From Novosphingopyxis sp038234155 (GTDB lineage Bacteria > Pseudomonadota > Alphaproteobacteria > Sphingomonadales > Sphingomonadaceae), in contig JBBSUT010000052.1 of the NCBI GenBank assembly GCA_038234155.1, positions 1 through 14,916 of the forward strand: DNA of 14,916 nt, read 5' to 3'. A program made the position numbers and the translations under genes. Below are positions 7,041 through 14,885 of this stretch, one piece after another. The first letter of the stretch is position 1. Each line of letters starts with the position of its first letter. Under the pieces are notes generated by a model. It did no database searches, was not told the DNA's origin, and saw only the letters and a list, made by a program, of their open reading frames with translations.

Positions 7041-9320
7041 CTAGTTCCGATCCTTTGGTCCGCTGTTGCTATCGCTCAGCCTGCCGGGCCCGGGATCTCC
7101 CAACAGCGCCGGGGTGAATTGCAGGATGACGCAAGTTCCGCCCTGCGCCGAGTCCACGAATTCTATCTCACCGAAATGCTCTTCCACGATTTTCTTGACG
7201 ATCGCCAGGCCAAGGCCCGTTCCGCTCGCCCGCGTGGTCATATAAGGTTCCAGAATCCGGTCCCGGTCGCCGGGCAGACCAATGCCATTATCGCCAATCT
7301 CAACCCGAATGCGCCCGTCGCTTTCGACGATCGCCACGCCGATCTCGCCATCCGACAGCGCGAAGGCATCGCTGGTGCGAGCGCGTTCCTCCACCGCTTC
7401 GGCCGCGTTCTTAATGATGTTAATGAGCGCCTGACCGATCTGGCGGCGATCGCATACCAGTTCGATGTCGCGGTCCGGCGCGTTTATGGAAAAGGCGATT
7501 TCGGGGTGGCCGACTTCGTGCAACAACATCGACTGCTTGACCATGTCCTGCAGGCTTTCTGTGCGGAACACGGGCTTGGGCATGCGGGCAAAGGCGGAAA
7601 ATTCGTCGACGATGTTCCGGAGGTCGCCCACCTGCCGGATGATGGTGCTGGTCAATTCGCTGAACACGTCGCCATCTTGCACGATGTCCTTGCCAAATTT
7701 GCGCTTGAGTCGTTCGGCGGCCAGCTGAATCGGGGTGAGCGGGTTCTTGATCTCATGTGCGATCCGGCGCGCCACATCGGCCCAGGCCGCGCGGCGTTGA
7801 TCGACCAACTGCTGCGTAATATCCTCGAACGTCAGCACTTTGGCGTCCGGCCGCACGGACAGGTTAACCGCCAGCGTCAGCGTTTCGTCCTTGGCGCCCA
7901 GCTGGACCACCGCGCGCTGTTCGCCGCCGTCCACCAGATCAGCGAGAGCCGGGGCCACATCGCGCAGTCGCTGCCCTGTCAGCTGCGCGTCGCGGCCACC
8001 AAGTATCTGTTCTGCGATGCTGTTGATGAGGCGAATGCGCCCGTCATCGCCCAGGCTGACAATCCCGGCGGTGACCGACTCCAATACCGTCTCGATAAAG
8101 GCACGGCGGGCGTCGAGCTGGCTGTTGGCGGTCAGCAAATCGCTGGTCTGGACCTCCAGCCGTTCGGTCATCTGATTGAACGACCGGCGCAGGATACCGA
8201 TTTCATCCGGACTGTTGCCGGTGATCGGCACGCGCGTCGACAGTCGCCCGTTCGCGACATTCTGTGCCGCGTGGACCAGCTCGGTGACCGGGTTGACCAA
8301 CCGATCCGCCACCAGCAGCGCAACCCATACGGCCACCCCGATGATCAGCAGCGAAATGAGAAACAACGCTGCGTTGAACTGCAGTTGCAATAGCCGCGAA
8401 CGTTCAGCCAAGGCGCGATAATCGTTGAGCACTTCCTGCGCGCGGTTTCCCATCAGGAAGCCTGCGGAATTTACCGATCGCACCGTGTAAAGAAACAGGC
8501 CGGTTTGCGGAAAAATCGCGGTGGCCGACTCCATCTTGTCGCGATCCGCCTGGACCACCACCGGTTCTCCCGATTGTAGCCGCCCCAGCAGCAGCGGAGT
8601 GATCCACTGGACATCGGCCTGCACCTCACCTGCGGAGCCGGCCACGGCAAATGTCCGCTGTTTCCCGTCGGTGCCGATTTGCACGATCACCGATCGGTTG
8701 AACTTGCGCCCGATGGTCTGGAGACCGAACACCTCCTGAAAGGCGGCCGATTGGAGTGTCGTCTGTCCCAGCACGGTGCGCAGATCGCCAGCCATCGTCA
8801 GTGTTTCGTCCCGCACATCCTTCAGCTTCTCGTCGTAATAGCCGTTGGACAGCGACACCGCATTCTCGATCATCCCGCGGGCGGGGTCCGAAAACCAGAA
8901 CTGGACGCCGCCCTGAAACAGGATCGACGCGAAGATCACCACGAGCAGGGTCGGGACCGCGGCTATCAAAGAGAAAAGCGCCACCAATCGCACATGCAGG
9001 CGGCCCTTGCTGCCGATCGACGAACGTTCTGCGCGCTGCAATGCCATCCGCCGGCCCGCCAAAACAAGAATAGCCGTGGCGGGGAGCAGATTGGCGACCA
9101 GAAGCGCAGCCATAACGTCGGGACTCAGCGGAACGTTGCCGTTCCCCTGCCCTGACAGGATGAAATAGCTTGCCGCCGCAATGACGATCAGGGCGGCCGC
9201 ACTGCCCCATTCCCAGAACGGAAACCATTCATCGCCGCCGGCGATCGCGGTCAGGCGCTTGAACAAGCCACGGCGCGGACCGTCGGCATCGACATCATAA
9301 GAGGGGGCTGCTGTTGCCAT
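7041..9320 (-). CDS. ntrY: Membrane sensor histidine kinase NtrY
   Basis: Inner-membrane histidine kinase, partner of NtrX. With the ATG at 9320-9318 the product is 759 residues. Hydrophobic segments lie at about 39-56, 68-88 and 112-134, then a probable periplasmic sensing region (about 138-315) and a fourth membrane helix (about 317-338). HAMP follows (about 339-392), a PAS-like region (about 405-505), and HisKA with H522 in AHEIKNP. The ATPase domain has an N box at N638, D677 in GDNGIG, and GTGLGL (700-705). The frame is open up to a GTG at 9395, but that codon sits in the loop of a perfect hairpin and the added residues look non-homologous, so ATG 9320 was preferred; neither has a clear Shine-Dalgarno. 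The ntrB and ntrC genes that often sit between dusB and ntrY are absent. Confidence 0.92.
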   Translation of the reverse strand: MATAAPSYDVDADGPRRGLFKRLTAIAGGDEWFPFWEWGSAAALIVIAAASYFILSGQGNGNVPLSPDVMAALLVANLLPATAILVLAGRRMALQRAERSSIGSKGRLHVRLVALFSLIAAVPTLLVVIFASILFQGGVQFWFSDPARGMIENAVSLSNGYYDEKLKDVRDETLTMAGDLRTVLGQTTLQSAAFQEVFGLQTIGRKFNRSVIVQIGTDGKQRTFAVAGSAGEVQADVQWITPLLLGRLQSGEPVVVQADRDKMESATAIFPQTGLFLYTVRSVNSAGFLMGNRAQEVLNDYRALAERSRLLQLQFNAALFLISLLIIGVAVWVALLVADRLVNPVTELVHAAQNVANGRLSTRVPITGNSPDEIGILRRSFNQMTERLEVQTSDLLTANSQLDARRAFIETVLESVTAGIVSLGDDGRIRLINSIAEQILGGRDAQLTGQRLRDVAPALADLVDGGEQRAVVQLGAKDETLTLAVNLSVRPDAKVLTFEDITQQLVDQRRAAWADVARRIAHEIKNPLTPIQLAAERLKRKFGKDIVQDGDVFSELTSTIIRQVGDLRNIVDEFSAFARMPKPVFRTESLQDMVKQSMLLHEVGHPEIAFSINAPDRDIELVCDRRQIGQALINIIKNAAEAVEERARTSDAFALSDGEIGVAIVESDGRIRVEIGDNGIGLPGDRDRILEPYMTTRASGTGLGLAIVKKIVEEHFGEIEFVDSAQGGTCVILQFTPALLGDPGPGRLSDSNSGPKDRN

Positions 9321-9360
9321 TGAGACACAGGTAGACGATCGGCGTGGCCGTTTCACCACC

Positions 9361-9403
9361 AAAAAGAGGCCGAAAGAAGGATTCGACGTTCGCACCGAAC
9401 GTC
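9361..9403 (-). terminator. Hairpin after dusB, possible terminator or attenuator
   Basis: On the minus strand, 8 nt after the dusB stop, GACGTTCG and CGAACGTC form a perfect 8-bp stem (9403-9396 with 9392-9385) around a 3-nt loop. It is followed by pyrimidine-rich sequence with TTCTTT and, further on, TTTTT (9365-9361). The T-run does not follow the stem immediately, so termination may be partial, or the palindrome may be an operator. It lies in the 91-bp dusB-ntrY gap. Confidence 0.5.
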
Positions 9404-9411
9404 TGGACCGA

Positions 9412-10428
9412 TCAGGCGGCCTGCGCGCGTTCCATATAGGGCGTATAAAAGCGCTCCAACATCGACAGCACCACGTCGGGATCCGGCTCCTGGTTTACCG
9501 CGTTTCGCCACTCAGCCGAGCCCGGCAGGCCCTTCACATACCAGCCCAGATGCTTGCGCGCGCAACGTGCTCCGATCTCGCGACCATAATGATCGAGTAT
9601 GGCGCGGTAGTGCTCGTCGATCAGGTGATATTGCTCCGGGACACCCGGATCGGGCAGCCGCGTCCCGTCGGCGAGCCAGCGCATCACCTGTCCCAGAAGC
9701 CAGGGCCTGCCATATGCGCCGCGCCCGATCATGACGCCATCGGCGCCGCTTTGATCCAGCGCACTGTCGGCATCCTCTATCGAACAGATATCGCCATTGA
9801 CGATTACCGGAAGGGAAACTGCCGCCTTCACCTTGGCGACGAAAGACCAGTCGGCATTGCCCTTGTACATCTGGTTGCGCGTGCGGCCATGGACCGTGAT
9901 CAGCTTGGCGCCGACATCCTCGGCGATGTGCGCCAGTTCGGGCGCGTTCAGGCTGGCATAATCCCAGCCCATCCGCATTTTGACGGTAACCGGCACGTCC
10001 ACCGCCTTGACCGTCGCTGCGATGAGCCGGGCGGCGAGCGGCAGGTCGCGCATGAGAGCAGAGCCCGCGTCTCCGCTGACGACCTTCTTTACGGGGCATC
10101 CCATGTTGATATCTATTATCGCGGCGCCGCGATCCTCGTTCAGCTTGGCCGCTTCGGCCATGATATTGGGATCGCAGCCGGCCAATTGCATGGACACCGG
10201 CTCCTCGGCGGGATCCCATGCCGCCTTTTGCACCGACTGGCGTGTCTCGCGGATCATCGCCTGGCTGGCGATCATCTCGGTAACGTTCAGGCCGGACCCA
10301 TAGCGCCGGACCATCCGGCGGAATGGCATATCGGTCACGCCGGTCATAGGTGCCAGAATCACCGGCTGCGCGATCGTGATGCCGCCAATCTGAATGGGCG
10401 AAAGCCGCATGGTTGAATGGTCCGCCAT
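9412..10428 (-). CDS. dusB: tRNA-dihydrouridine synthase DusB (NifR3 family)
   Basis: FMN-dependent enzyme that reduces specific uridines in tRNA to dihydrouridine; historically called NifR3 in alphaproteobacteria because it precedes ntr genes. The 338 residues form the TIM-barrel plus helical tRNA-binding domain. The FMN-site segment is LAPMTGVTD (25-33), and the catalytic Cys is C111 in NMGCPVKKV. K150 (VKMRMGW), H180 (VHGRTR) and the phosphate-binding IGRGAYGRPW (234-243) are also seen. The length is typical. The start ATG at 10428 lacks a good Shine-Dalgarno; a second ATG six codons in (10410) is an alternative. It is divergent from ispDF. Confidence 0.95.
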   Translation of the reverse strand: MADHSTMRLSPIQIGGITIAQPVILAPMTGVTDMPFRRMVRRYGSGLNVTEMIASQAMIRETRQSVQKAAWDPAEEPVSMQLAGCDPNIMAEAAKLNEDRGAAIIDINMGCPVKKVVSGDAGSALMRDLPLAARLIAATVKAVDVPVTVKMRMGWDYASLNAPELAHIAEDVGAKLITVHGRTRNQMYKGNADWSFVAKVKAAVSLPVIVNGDICSIEDADSALDQSGADGVMIGRGAYGRPWLLGQVMRWLADGTRLPDPGVPEQYHLIDEHYRAILDHYGREIGARCARKHLGWYVKGLPGSAEWRNAVNQEPDPDVVLSMLERFYTPYMERAQAA

Positions 10429-10523
10429 AGGGAAGAAAAAAGGCGGCGCTCACCGCTTGATGCTCCGTATTTAGCGTGAAACCTCTTGGCGGACAAGATC
10501 GGGCGCGGCTAAGGCCTGCCGCC
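10429..10523. promoter_or_regulatory. Divergent dusB/ispDF intergenic region
   Basis: This 95-bp region should carry promoters for both directions. On the minus strand a weak pair, TTGTCC (10496-10491) and TAAATA (10473-10468) with 17-bp spacing, could drive dusB. Downstream of it lies a short stem (GCGG/CCGC plus one G-T pair, 10456-10443) followed by six T (10441-10436), terminator-like and just before the dusB ATG. On the plus strand an AAGG at 10511-10514 lies 9 nt before the ispDF ATG. The promoter call is tentative. Confidence 0.3.
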
Positions 10524-11657
10524 ATGGCGCAAGACCTCCATGTTCTAATCGTCGCAGCCGGCAGCGGTAGCAGGGTTGGCGCCGATGTGCCCAAGCAATA
10601 TCGCTCGCATAGGGGAAAGCCTCTTTTGCGTTGGAGTGCCGAACGGTTCGTGCAGGACGCGGCGGTGACCTCGGTCACGGTGGCTGTTGGGGAAGGCCAG
10701 CAGAACCAGGCCGAACGTGCGCTTGAGCACCTCGATACGCAAATCATGATCGGCGGTCCGACCAGACGAGACAGCGTGCATCGGGGCCTGGAGTATCTTG
10801 CCGCGGCTGGGGCGAGCGGGTGGATTTTGATCCACGATGCCGCCCGACCAGATATCCCCGGTCATGTCGTCACTGCGCTGCTCGATGCGCTGTGCGGCGC
10901 CCCTGGAGCCGTCCCGGTTTTGCCGGTGACTGACAGTCTGGTGCTGGCCGAGGATGGCAGCAGCATGGACCGCGATGCCCTGCGCCGTGTCCAGACGCCG
11001 CAGGCCTTCCATCTGGACGCCATAATCGCGGCGCACCGCCGTTGGCCAGACGGCGAAGACGCAACCGACGACGCGCAGATCCTGCGCGCCGCGGGCGGCT
11101 CGGTGACGCAGATTGCCGGGGACGAGCGCCTGGCCAAGCTTACGTATGCCGAGGATTTTACGCCGCAAAGTGGCCCGGCCTTTCGCATCGGCAGCGGGTA
11201 CGACGTCCACCGACTGAACGCGGGCGACGAACTTTGGCTCTGCGGCATCCGCATAGATCACGAATTTGGCCTGTCCGGCCATAGCGACGCAGATGTGGCG
11301 CTCCATGCCATCACCGACGCCGTGCTCGGTGCCATTGGCGCGGGTGACATCGGTAGCCATTTCCCGCCCTCCGACGCGCGATGGCGGGGCGCGCGATCGG
11401 ACCGGTTTCTCGCCCACGCCGTGTCGCTGGCCGAAGCGGCCGGCTACACCGTTGGCAATGTCGATTGCACCATCATTTGCGAAGCGCCCAAGATCGGTCC
11501 CCACCGCGAAGTCATGCGCGTGCGCGTCGCGCAGATCATGGGTATCGAAACGGGACGTGTCAGTATCAAGGCGACGACAACCGAAGGGTTAGGCTATACG
11601 GGCCGGCGCGAAGCGATTGCCGCGGAAGCCACCGCGCTGCTTGAACGAAGGAGCTGA
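10524..11657 (+). CDS. ispDF: Bifunctional IspD/IspF isoprenoid enzyme
   Basis: Carries out two steps of the MEP pathway: IspD joins CTP and MEP to give CDP-ME, and IspF cyclises CDP-ME 2-phosphate to MEcPP. In the 377 residues the IspD domain (about 1-215) shows the nucleotide loop AAGSGSRVG (11-19), K24 in PKQY, the RRDSVHRGL segment (81-89), DAARPD (105-110) and VQTPQAF (156-162). The IspF domain (about 219-377) shows GYDVHR with metal ligands D227 and H229, GHSDADVALHA with H261, IGSHFPPSD (276-284) and the C-terminal TTTEGLGYTGR. The intervening IspE enzyme must be encoded elsewhere. An in-frame GTG at 10476 would extend the protein, but the domain begins right at the ATG, which has AAGG 9 nt upstream. 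The fusion is common in alphaproteobacteria. Confidence 0.96.
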   Translation: MAQDLHVLIVAAGSGSRVGADVPKQYRSHRGKPLLRWSAERFVQDAAVTSVTVAVGEGQQNQAERALEHLDTQIMIGGPTRRDSVHRGLEYLAAAGASGWILIHDAARPDIPGHVVTALLDALCGAPGAVPVLPVTDSLVLAEDGSSMDRDALRRVQTPQAFHLDAIIAAHRRWPDGEDATDDAQILRAAGGSVTQIAGDERLAKLTYAEDFTPQSGPAFRIGSGYDVHRLNAGDELWLCGIRIDHEFGLSGHSDADVALHAITDAVLGAIGAGDIGSHFPPSDARWRGARSDRFLAHAVSLAEAAGYTVGNVDCTIICEAPKIGPHREVMRVRVAQIMGIETGRVSIKATTTEGLGYTGRREAIAAEATALLERRS

Positions 11658-11658
11658 C

Positions 11659-12177
11659 ATGGACAGCCACATCCTGCCCGAAGATGTATATGCGCTCGCC
11701 AAGCGCGTGATCGATGAGAATCGAGCGATCGGGCGCACCGTGACGGTGGCGGAGAGCTGCACCGGTGGGTTGGTTGCCGCCGCTCTGACCGAAGTCCCCG
11801 GCAGCAGCGATGTGCTGCATTGCGGGTTCACCACCTATTCCAACGACGCCAAGATCGCGATGCTCGACGTGGCACCGGACTTGATCGAGGTGTTCGGCGC
11901 GGTGTCCATGGCGGTGGCCTGGGGCATGGCGCAGGGAGCGCTTGCGCACAGCAAAGCCGATGTCGCCGTAGCGATCAGCGGCGTTGCGGGCCCGGGCGGA
12001 GGCACGCCTCAGAAACCTGTCGGTACCGTTGTTTTTGCCAAGGCCGGCCGCGGCGACGATCCTGACAAGATCCACGCCGACCGGAAGGATTTTGGCGAGG
12101 ACAAGAGCCGCGCCGAAATCAGACTTCAGGCGGTGGTTTGCGCGCTGGAACTGCTGCTGCCGCCCGAATCACCGTAA
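11659..12177 (+). CDS. pncC: CinA C-terminal-type nicotinamide-nucleotide amidohydrolase
   Basis: Deamidates nicotinamide mononucleotide to nicotinic acid mononucleotide in the pyridine-nucleotide salvage cycle (PncC/CinA C-terminal family). The 172 residues are a stand-alone domain without the N-terminal CinA (molybdopterin-like) part, so the older name CinA is loose. Motifs: AESCTGG with probable nucleophile S33, GFTTYSNDAK (Y60, K65), and SGVAGPGGGTPQKPVGTV (107-124). Start ATG lies one base after the ispDF stop, with AAGGAG (11648-11653) 5 nt upstream, so it is co-transcribed with ispDF. An upstream in-frame ATG at 11617 inside ispDF is rejected for lack of a comparable site. The 3' end overlaps the convergent coq10-like gene by 52 nt. 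Confidence 0.92.
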   Translation: MDSHILPEDVYALAKRVIDENRAIGRTVTVAESCTGGLVAAALTEVPGSSDVLHCGFTTYSNDAKIAMLDVAPDLIEVFGAVSMAVAWGMAQGALAHSKADVAVAISGVAGPGGGTPQKPVGTVVFAKAGRGDDPDKIHADRKDFGEDKSRAEIRLQAVVCALELLLPPESP

Positions 12178-12599
12178 AGTGCCGCAGCGCGCGTTTCAAA
12201 AGCACCGATCATGCGCATCAGCGCCTTCTCGAAAAACTGCCCTGCGATGGTTTGAAACAGACGGTTCTTGAATGCGAAATCCACCTCGAAATGGACGATG
12301 CATCCGCCCTCGCTATCACTCTCGAAGCCCCAGTCGTTGCGTAGATATTGCAGCGGTCCGTCGATATATTCGACATGGATTTTTGACTTGGGCACCTTGA
12401 CCACCTGCGACGTGAACGTCTCGCGGATCGCCTTGAAGCCCACCACCATGTCGGCGAGGGTTTCGGTGTCCGTTTCCTGGCGCAACCGCATGGCGATGAC
12501 CCATGGCAGAAATTCCGGATAACGTTTCACGTCCGCCACCAGATCGTACATCTGGCTAGGCGAAAAAGGCATGCGGCGTCTCTCGCTGTGGCGCGGCAT
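12126..12599 (-). CDS. coq10: Coq10/RatA-like START-domain protein
   Basis: Small lipid-binding-fold protein of the Coq10/RatA group. Mitochondrial Coq10 binds ubiquinone and supports respiration; E. coli RatA was reported as a ribosome-association toxin. The lipA neighbourhood and the alphaproteobacterial origin favour the quinone-related role (inference). Automatic pipelines may label it a RatA toxin; no antitoxin partner (RatB) is adjacent. The 157 residues show MYDLVADVKRYPEFLPW (17-33), the central VEYIDGPLQYLRNDWGF region, and the C-terminal amphipathic helix beginning FFEKALMRMIGAFETRA. The short Ser-rich tail is encoded in the overlap with cinA. The start overlaps the lipA stop as TAATG, suggesting coupled translation. 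Confidence 0.87.
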   Translation of the reverse strand: MPRHSERRRMPFSPSQMYDLVADVKRYPEFLPWVIAMRLRQETDTETLADMVVGFKAIRETFTSQVVKVPKSKIHVEYIDGPLQYLRNDWGFESDSEGGCIVHFEVDFAFKNRLFQTIAGQFFEKALMRMIGAFETRAAALYGDSGGSSSSSAQTTA

Positions 12600-13540
12600 T
12601 AGCGTGCGGACGCCTTTGCCAGCTTATCCTCCCGCGCGGCCCGCATGCGGGCGAAATCGTCACCGGCATGATAGCTCGAGCGCGTCAGCGGGCTGGAGGC
12701 GACCATCAGAAAGCCCTTCGCCCGTGCGATGGCTGCAAATGCATCGAACGCCTTGGGCGTTACGAAATCGATCACCTCGGCATGTTTGGGCGTGGGCTGC
12801 AGATATTGCCCCATCGTCAGGAAATCGACATCGGCACAGCGCATGTCGTCCATCACCTGATGCACTTCCAGCCGCTGTTCGCCGAGCCCGAGCATGATGC
12901 CGGACTTGGTAAAAATTGAAGGATCGTGCTGCTTCACCTCGTCCAGCAGACGCAGGGACGCGTAATAGCGCGCGCCCGGCCGGATCGTGGGATAGAGCCG
13001 CGGCACCGTTTCCAGATTGTGATTGTAGACGTCCGGACCGGCGGCAACGATCTTCTCGATCGCCTGGCGATGCTTGTTGCGAAAATCGGGCGTCAGGATC
13101 TCGATAGTGGTGCCGGGCGTCTGATCGCGCAATTCGCGGATGACACGCACGAACTGATCCGCCCCGCCATCTGGCAGATCGTCGCGGTCCACCGAGGTTA
13201 TAACAATATGCTGCAGACCCATTTTGGCCGCCGCCTCGGCGACATGAGCGGGTTCTGTCATGTCCACGATCCGCGGCATTCCGGTCTTGACGTTGCAAAA
13301 CGCACAGGCGCGGGTGCATACATCGCCCAAGATCATCACGGTGGCATGTTTCTTGGTCCAACATTCCCCGATATTGGGGCAAGCCGCCTCTTCGCACACC
13401 GTGTTGAGATTGAGCTCGCGCATCAGCTTGCGTGTTTCGGCAAAGCCCTTGCTTGTCGGAGCCTTGACGCGAATCCAGTCGGGCTTGCGGATGCGTTCAC
13501 GGCGCTGTTCGGGAACGGGGAGATTGGTCATATCGTTCAT
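12599..13540 (-). CDS. lipA: Lipoyl synthase
   Basis: Radical-SAM enzyme that inserts two sulfurs into protein-bound octanoyl chains to make lipoate for the 2-oxoacid dehydrogenases and glycine cleavage. With the ATG at 13540 it has 313 residues, normal for LipA. The auxiliary cluster motif C-x4-C-x5-C is seen at C49, C54, C60 (CEEAACPNIGEC). The radical-SAM motif C-x3-C-x2-C is at C75, C79, C82 (CTRACAFC). The C-terminal RSSYHA supplies the Ser ligand of the auxiliary cluster. The frame is open further upstream to 13624, but homology begins near MNDMTNLPVP. The start has no clear Shine-Dalgarno, and ATG 13531 is an alternative. It is the first gene of the lipA-coq10 pair and diverges from the carbonic anhydrase gene. 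Confidence 0.96.
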   Translation of the reverse strand: MNDMTNLPVPEQRRERIRKPDWIRVKAPTSKGFAETRKLMRELNLNTVCEEAACPNIGECWTKKHATVMILGDVCTRACAFCNVKTGMPRIVDMTEPAHVAEAAAKMGLQHIVITSVDRDDLPDGGADQFVRVIRELRDQTPGTTIEILTPDFRNKHRQAIEKIVAAGPDVYNHNLETVPRLYPTIRPGARYYASLRLLDEVKQHDPSIFTKSGIMLGLGEQRLEVHQVMDDMRCADVDFLTMGQYLQPTPKHAEVIDFVTPKAFDAFAAIARAKGFLMVASSPLTRSSYHAGDDFARMRAAREDKLAKASAR

Positions 13541-13632
13541 AGGAGCGAGATAGCGATGGACGGCCCCGCTTGCCACCCCCTGTGACATACGATTACGCAA
13601 GGATAGTGAGGCACGATGACACAAGGATATAT
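13541..13632. promoter_or_regulatory. Divergent lipA/carbonic anhydrase intergenic region
   Basis: A 92-bp gap that must contain starts of transcription for both flanking genes. I see no convincing promoter pair in either direction. The clear element is AAGGA (13623-13627) 5 nt before the carbonic anhydrase ATG at 13633, which fixes that start against an in-frame TTG at 13570. Confidence 0.35.
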
Positions 13633-14271
13633 ATGACCGACTTTCAAGACATGATTGAAGGCTACCGGCATTTCTACAGCAGCGGTTGGGAAGCGCACCG
13701 GCAGCGCTGGCAGGAGTTGACCGAGGGGCAGGACCCGCAGGTCATGGTGATCGCCTGTTCGGACAGCCGGGTCGATCCGGCCATCGTGTTCGACAGCAAG
13801 CCCGGCGAGATTTTTGTGGTGCGCAATGTGGCGGCGCTCGTGCCTCCGTTTGAAACGAGTCCAGGTTTCCACGGTGTGTCGGCTGCCGTCGAGTTCGCAG
13901 TACAATTTCTCAAGGTGCCGGAGATCGTGGTCATGGGCCATGGCCGGTGCGGGGGCTGTGAGGCAGCGTTGACGGGCAACGTTGCGAACGCCGATCACGG
14001 CCGGGGCGCGCATATTGCCGACTGGGTGCGTATGCTGCGCGAGGCCCGCAAGGACGTGGTAGATCAGCACGGAACCGAGGGCCGTGACGCCGGCCGTGCC
14101 ATGGAGCTTGCCGGCGTCCGCGTCAGTCTGAAAAATCTGATGACCTTTCCTTATGTTGCCGAAAAGGTGGCGAGCGGCGCACTGAAGCTCCAGGGTGCCT
14201 ATTTTGCGATCGAGGACGGCGAGCTTCATGTGCTCGACAAGGACACCGACCGGTTCAAAACCGTCCGATGA
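13633..14271 (+). CDS. can: Beta-class carbonic anhydrase
   Basis: Zinc enzyme interconverting CO2 and bicarbonate in the cytoplasm, supplying bicarbonate for carboxylases. The 212 residues are typical for the bacterial beta class. Zinc ligands are C42 (ACSDSRVDP), H103 and C106 (GHGRCGGC), and the Asp-Arg dyad is D44-R46. GEIFVVRNVAALV (58-70) is the conserved dimer/active-site strand. The start is chosen by its Shine-Dalgarno, AAGGA at 13623-13627. Its stop overlaps the next start (ATGA). Confidence 0.95.
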   Translation: MTDFQDMIEGYRHFYSSGWEAHRQRWQELTEGQDPQVMVIACSDSRVDPAIVFDSKPGEIFVVRNVAALVPPFETSPGFHGVSAAVEFAVQFLKVPEIVVMGHGRCGGCEAALTGNVANADHGRGAHIADWVRMLREARKDVVDQHGTEGRDAGRAMELAGVRVSLKNLMTFPYVAEKVASGALKLQGAYFAIEDGELHVLDKDTDRFKTVR

Positions 14272-14885
14272 GCGTCGATCATCCTGGCTTTTACAACGAT
14301 CTGAGCGGGTCTTTGGAAAAGGCGTGGTCGGTTATCGACGAGGGTGCTTCGAACCGTAACAGCCCCTGTCATACGCCCACCGTCGCCACCATCGATGCGT
14401 CCGGAGCCCCGTCTATGCGGGTAATGGTGCTCCGTGCCGTCTACCGCGCCGATCGGTGCATGCGTTTTCACACCGATTCGCGGGCACATAAAGTGACCGA
14501 GGTCAGCGGCGATGGCCGCGCATCCGTTCTGCTGTACGATCCTGCTGCAAAAATACAGCTGCGGCTGGGCGGTACGGCGCGTGTCGAAACCCTTGGCGTC
14601 ACGGCTGACGGCGCCTGGCTGTCGGCCGACAATTATGCCCGCCGTTGCTATCTGGCAGCGGCCGCGCCGGGCACGGTGGTCACCGCGCCGACGTCTGGAC
14701 TGCCAGAAGCGCTCGAAGGCGTGAAACCCAGCAACGCGCAATTGGAACCGGCGCGGCCAAATTTCGCAGTGCTTATGTTTGCGATCGATCGGATCGAGTT
14801 CCTCTATCTCGCACATCAGGGTCATCGCAGGGCCCGATACCAGTGGGGGGGCGATGCTTGGGATGGCGACTGGCTGGTGCCCTGA
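14268..14885 (+). CDS. Pyridoxamine 5'-phosphate oxidase-like flavin-binding protein
   Basis: Split-barrel protein of the PNPOx-like superfamily, 205 residues, predicted to bind FMN. The pattern is that of the family: SMRVMVLRAVYR (49-60), then FHTDSRAHK (67-75), the phosphate-contacting region. After it come VLLYDPAAKIQLRLGGTARVE (87-107; the QLRL..G strand) and a C-terminal WDGDWLVP. It lacks enough similarity to genuine PdxH for me to call it the vitamin B6 enzyme; it looks closer to the Alr4036-type relatives of unknown substrate. Its ATG overlaps the carbonic anhydrase stop, so the two are co-translated. No functional link between them is evident. Complete within the window; the last 31 bases hold nothing I recognise. 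Confidence 0.85.
   Translation: MSVDHPGFYNDLSGSLEKAWSVIDEGASNRNSPCHTPTVATIDASGAPSMRVMVLRAVYRADRCMRFHTDSRAHKVTEVSGDGRASVLLYDPAAKIQLRLGGTARVETLGVTADGAWLSADNYARRCYLAAAAPGTVVTAPTSGLPEALEGVKPSNAQLEPARPNFAVLMFAIDRIEFLYLAHQGHRRARYQWGGDAWDGDWLVP

Noticed and set aside
5620..7044. 474-codon open frame on the plus strand across ntrX
   Set aside because: Antisense shadow of a confidently identified gene in GC-rich DNA; its translation has no recognisable domain or start signal.
7119..8393. 424-codon open frame on the plus strand across ntrY
   Set aside because: Mirror of the codon pattern of ntrY; no motif and no Shine-Dalgarno.
9512..10747. 411-codon open frame on the minus strand overlapping dusB and ispDF
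   Set aside because: Out-of-frame shadow that crosses the divergent promoter region and both well-supported genes.
12126..12599. Toxin-antitoxin module based on RatA similarity
   Set aside because: No adjacent RatB-like partner; coupling to lipA and the family's wider Coq10 membership make a housekeeping role more likely.
14268..14885. PdxH, the vitamin B6 biosynthetic oxidase
   Set aside because: Shares the split-barrel FMN pattern, but I do not see the overall PdxH sequence signature, so only the superfamily is called.
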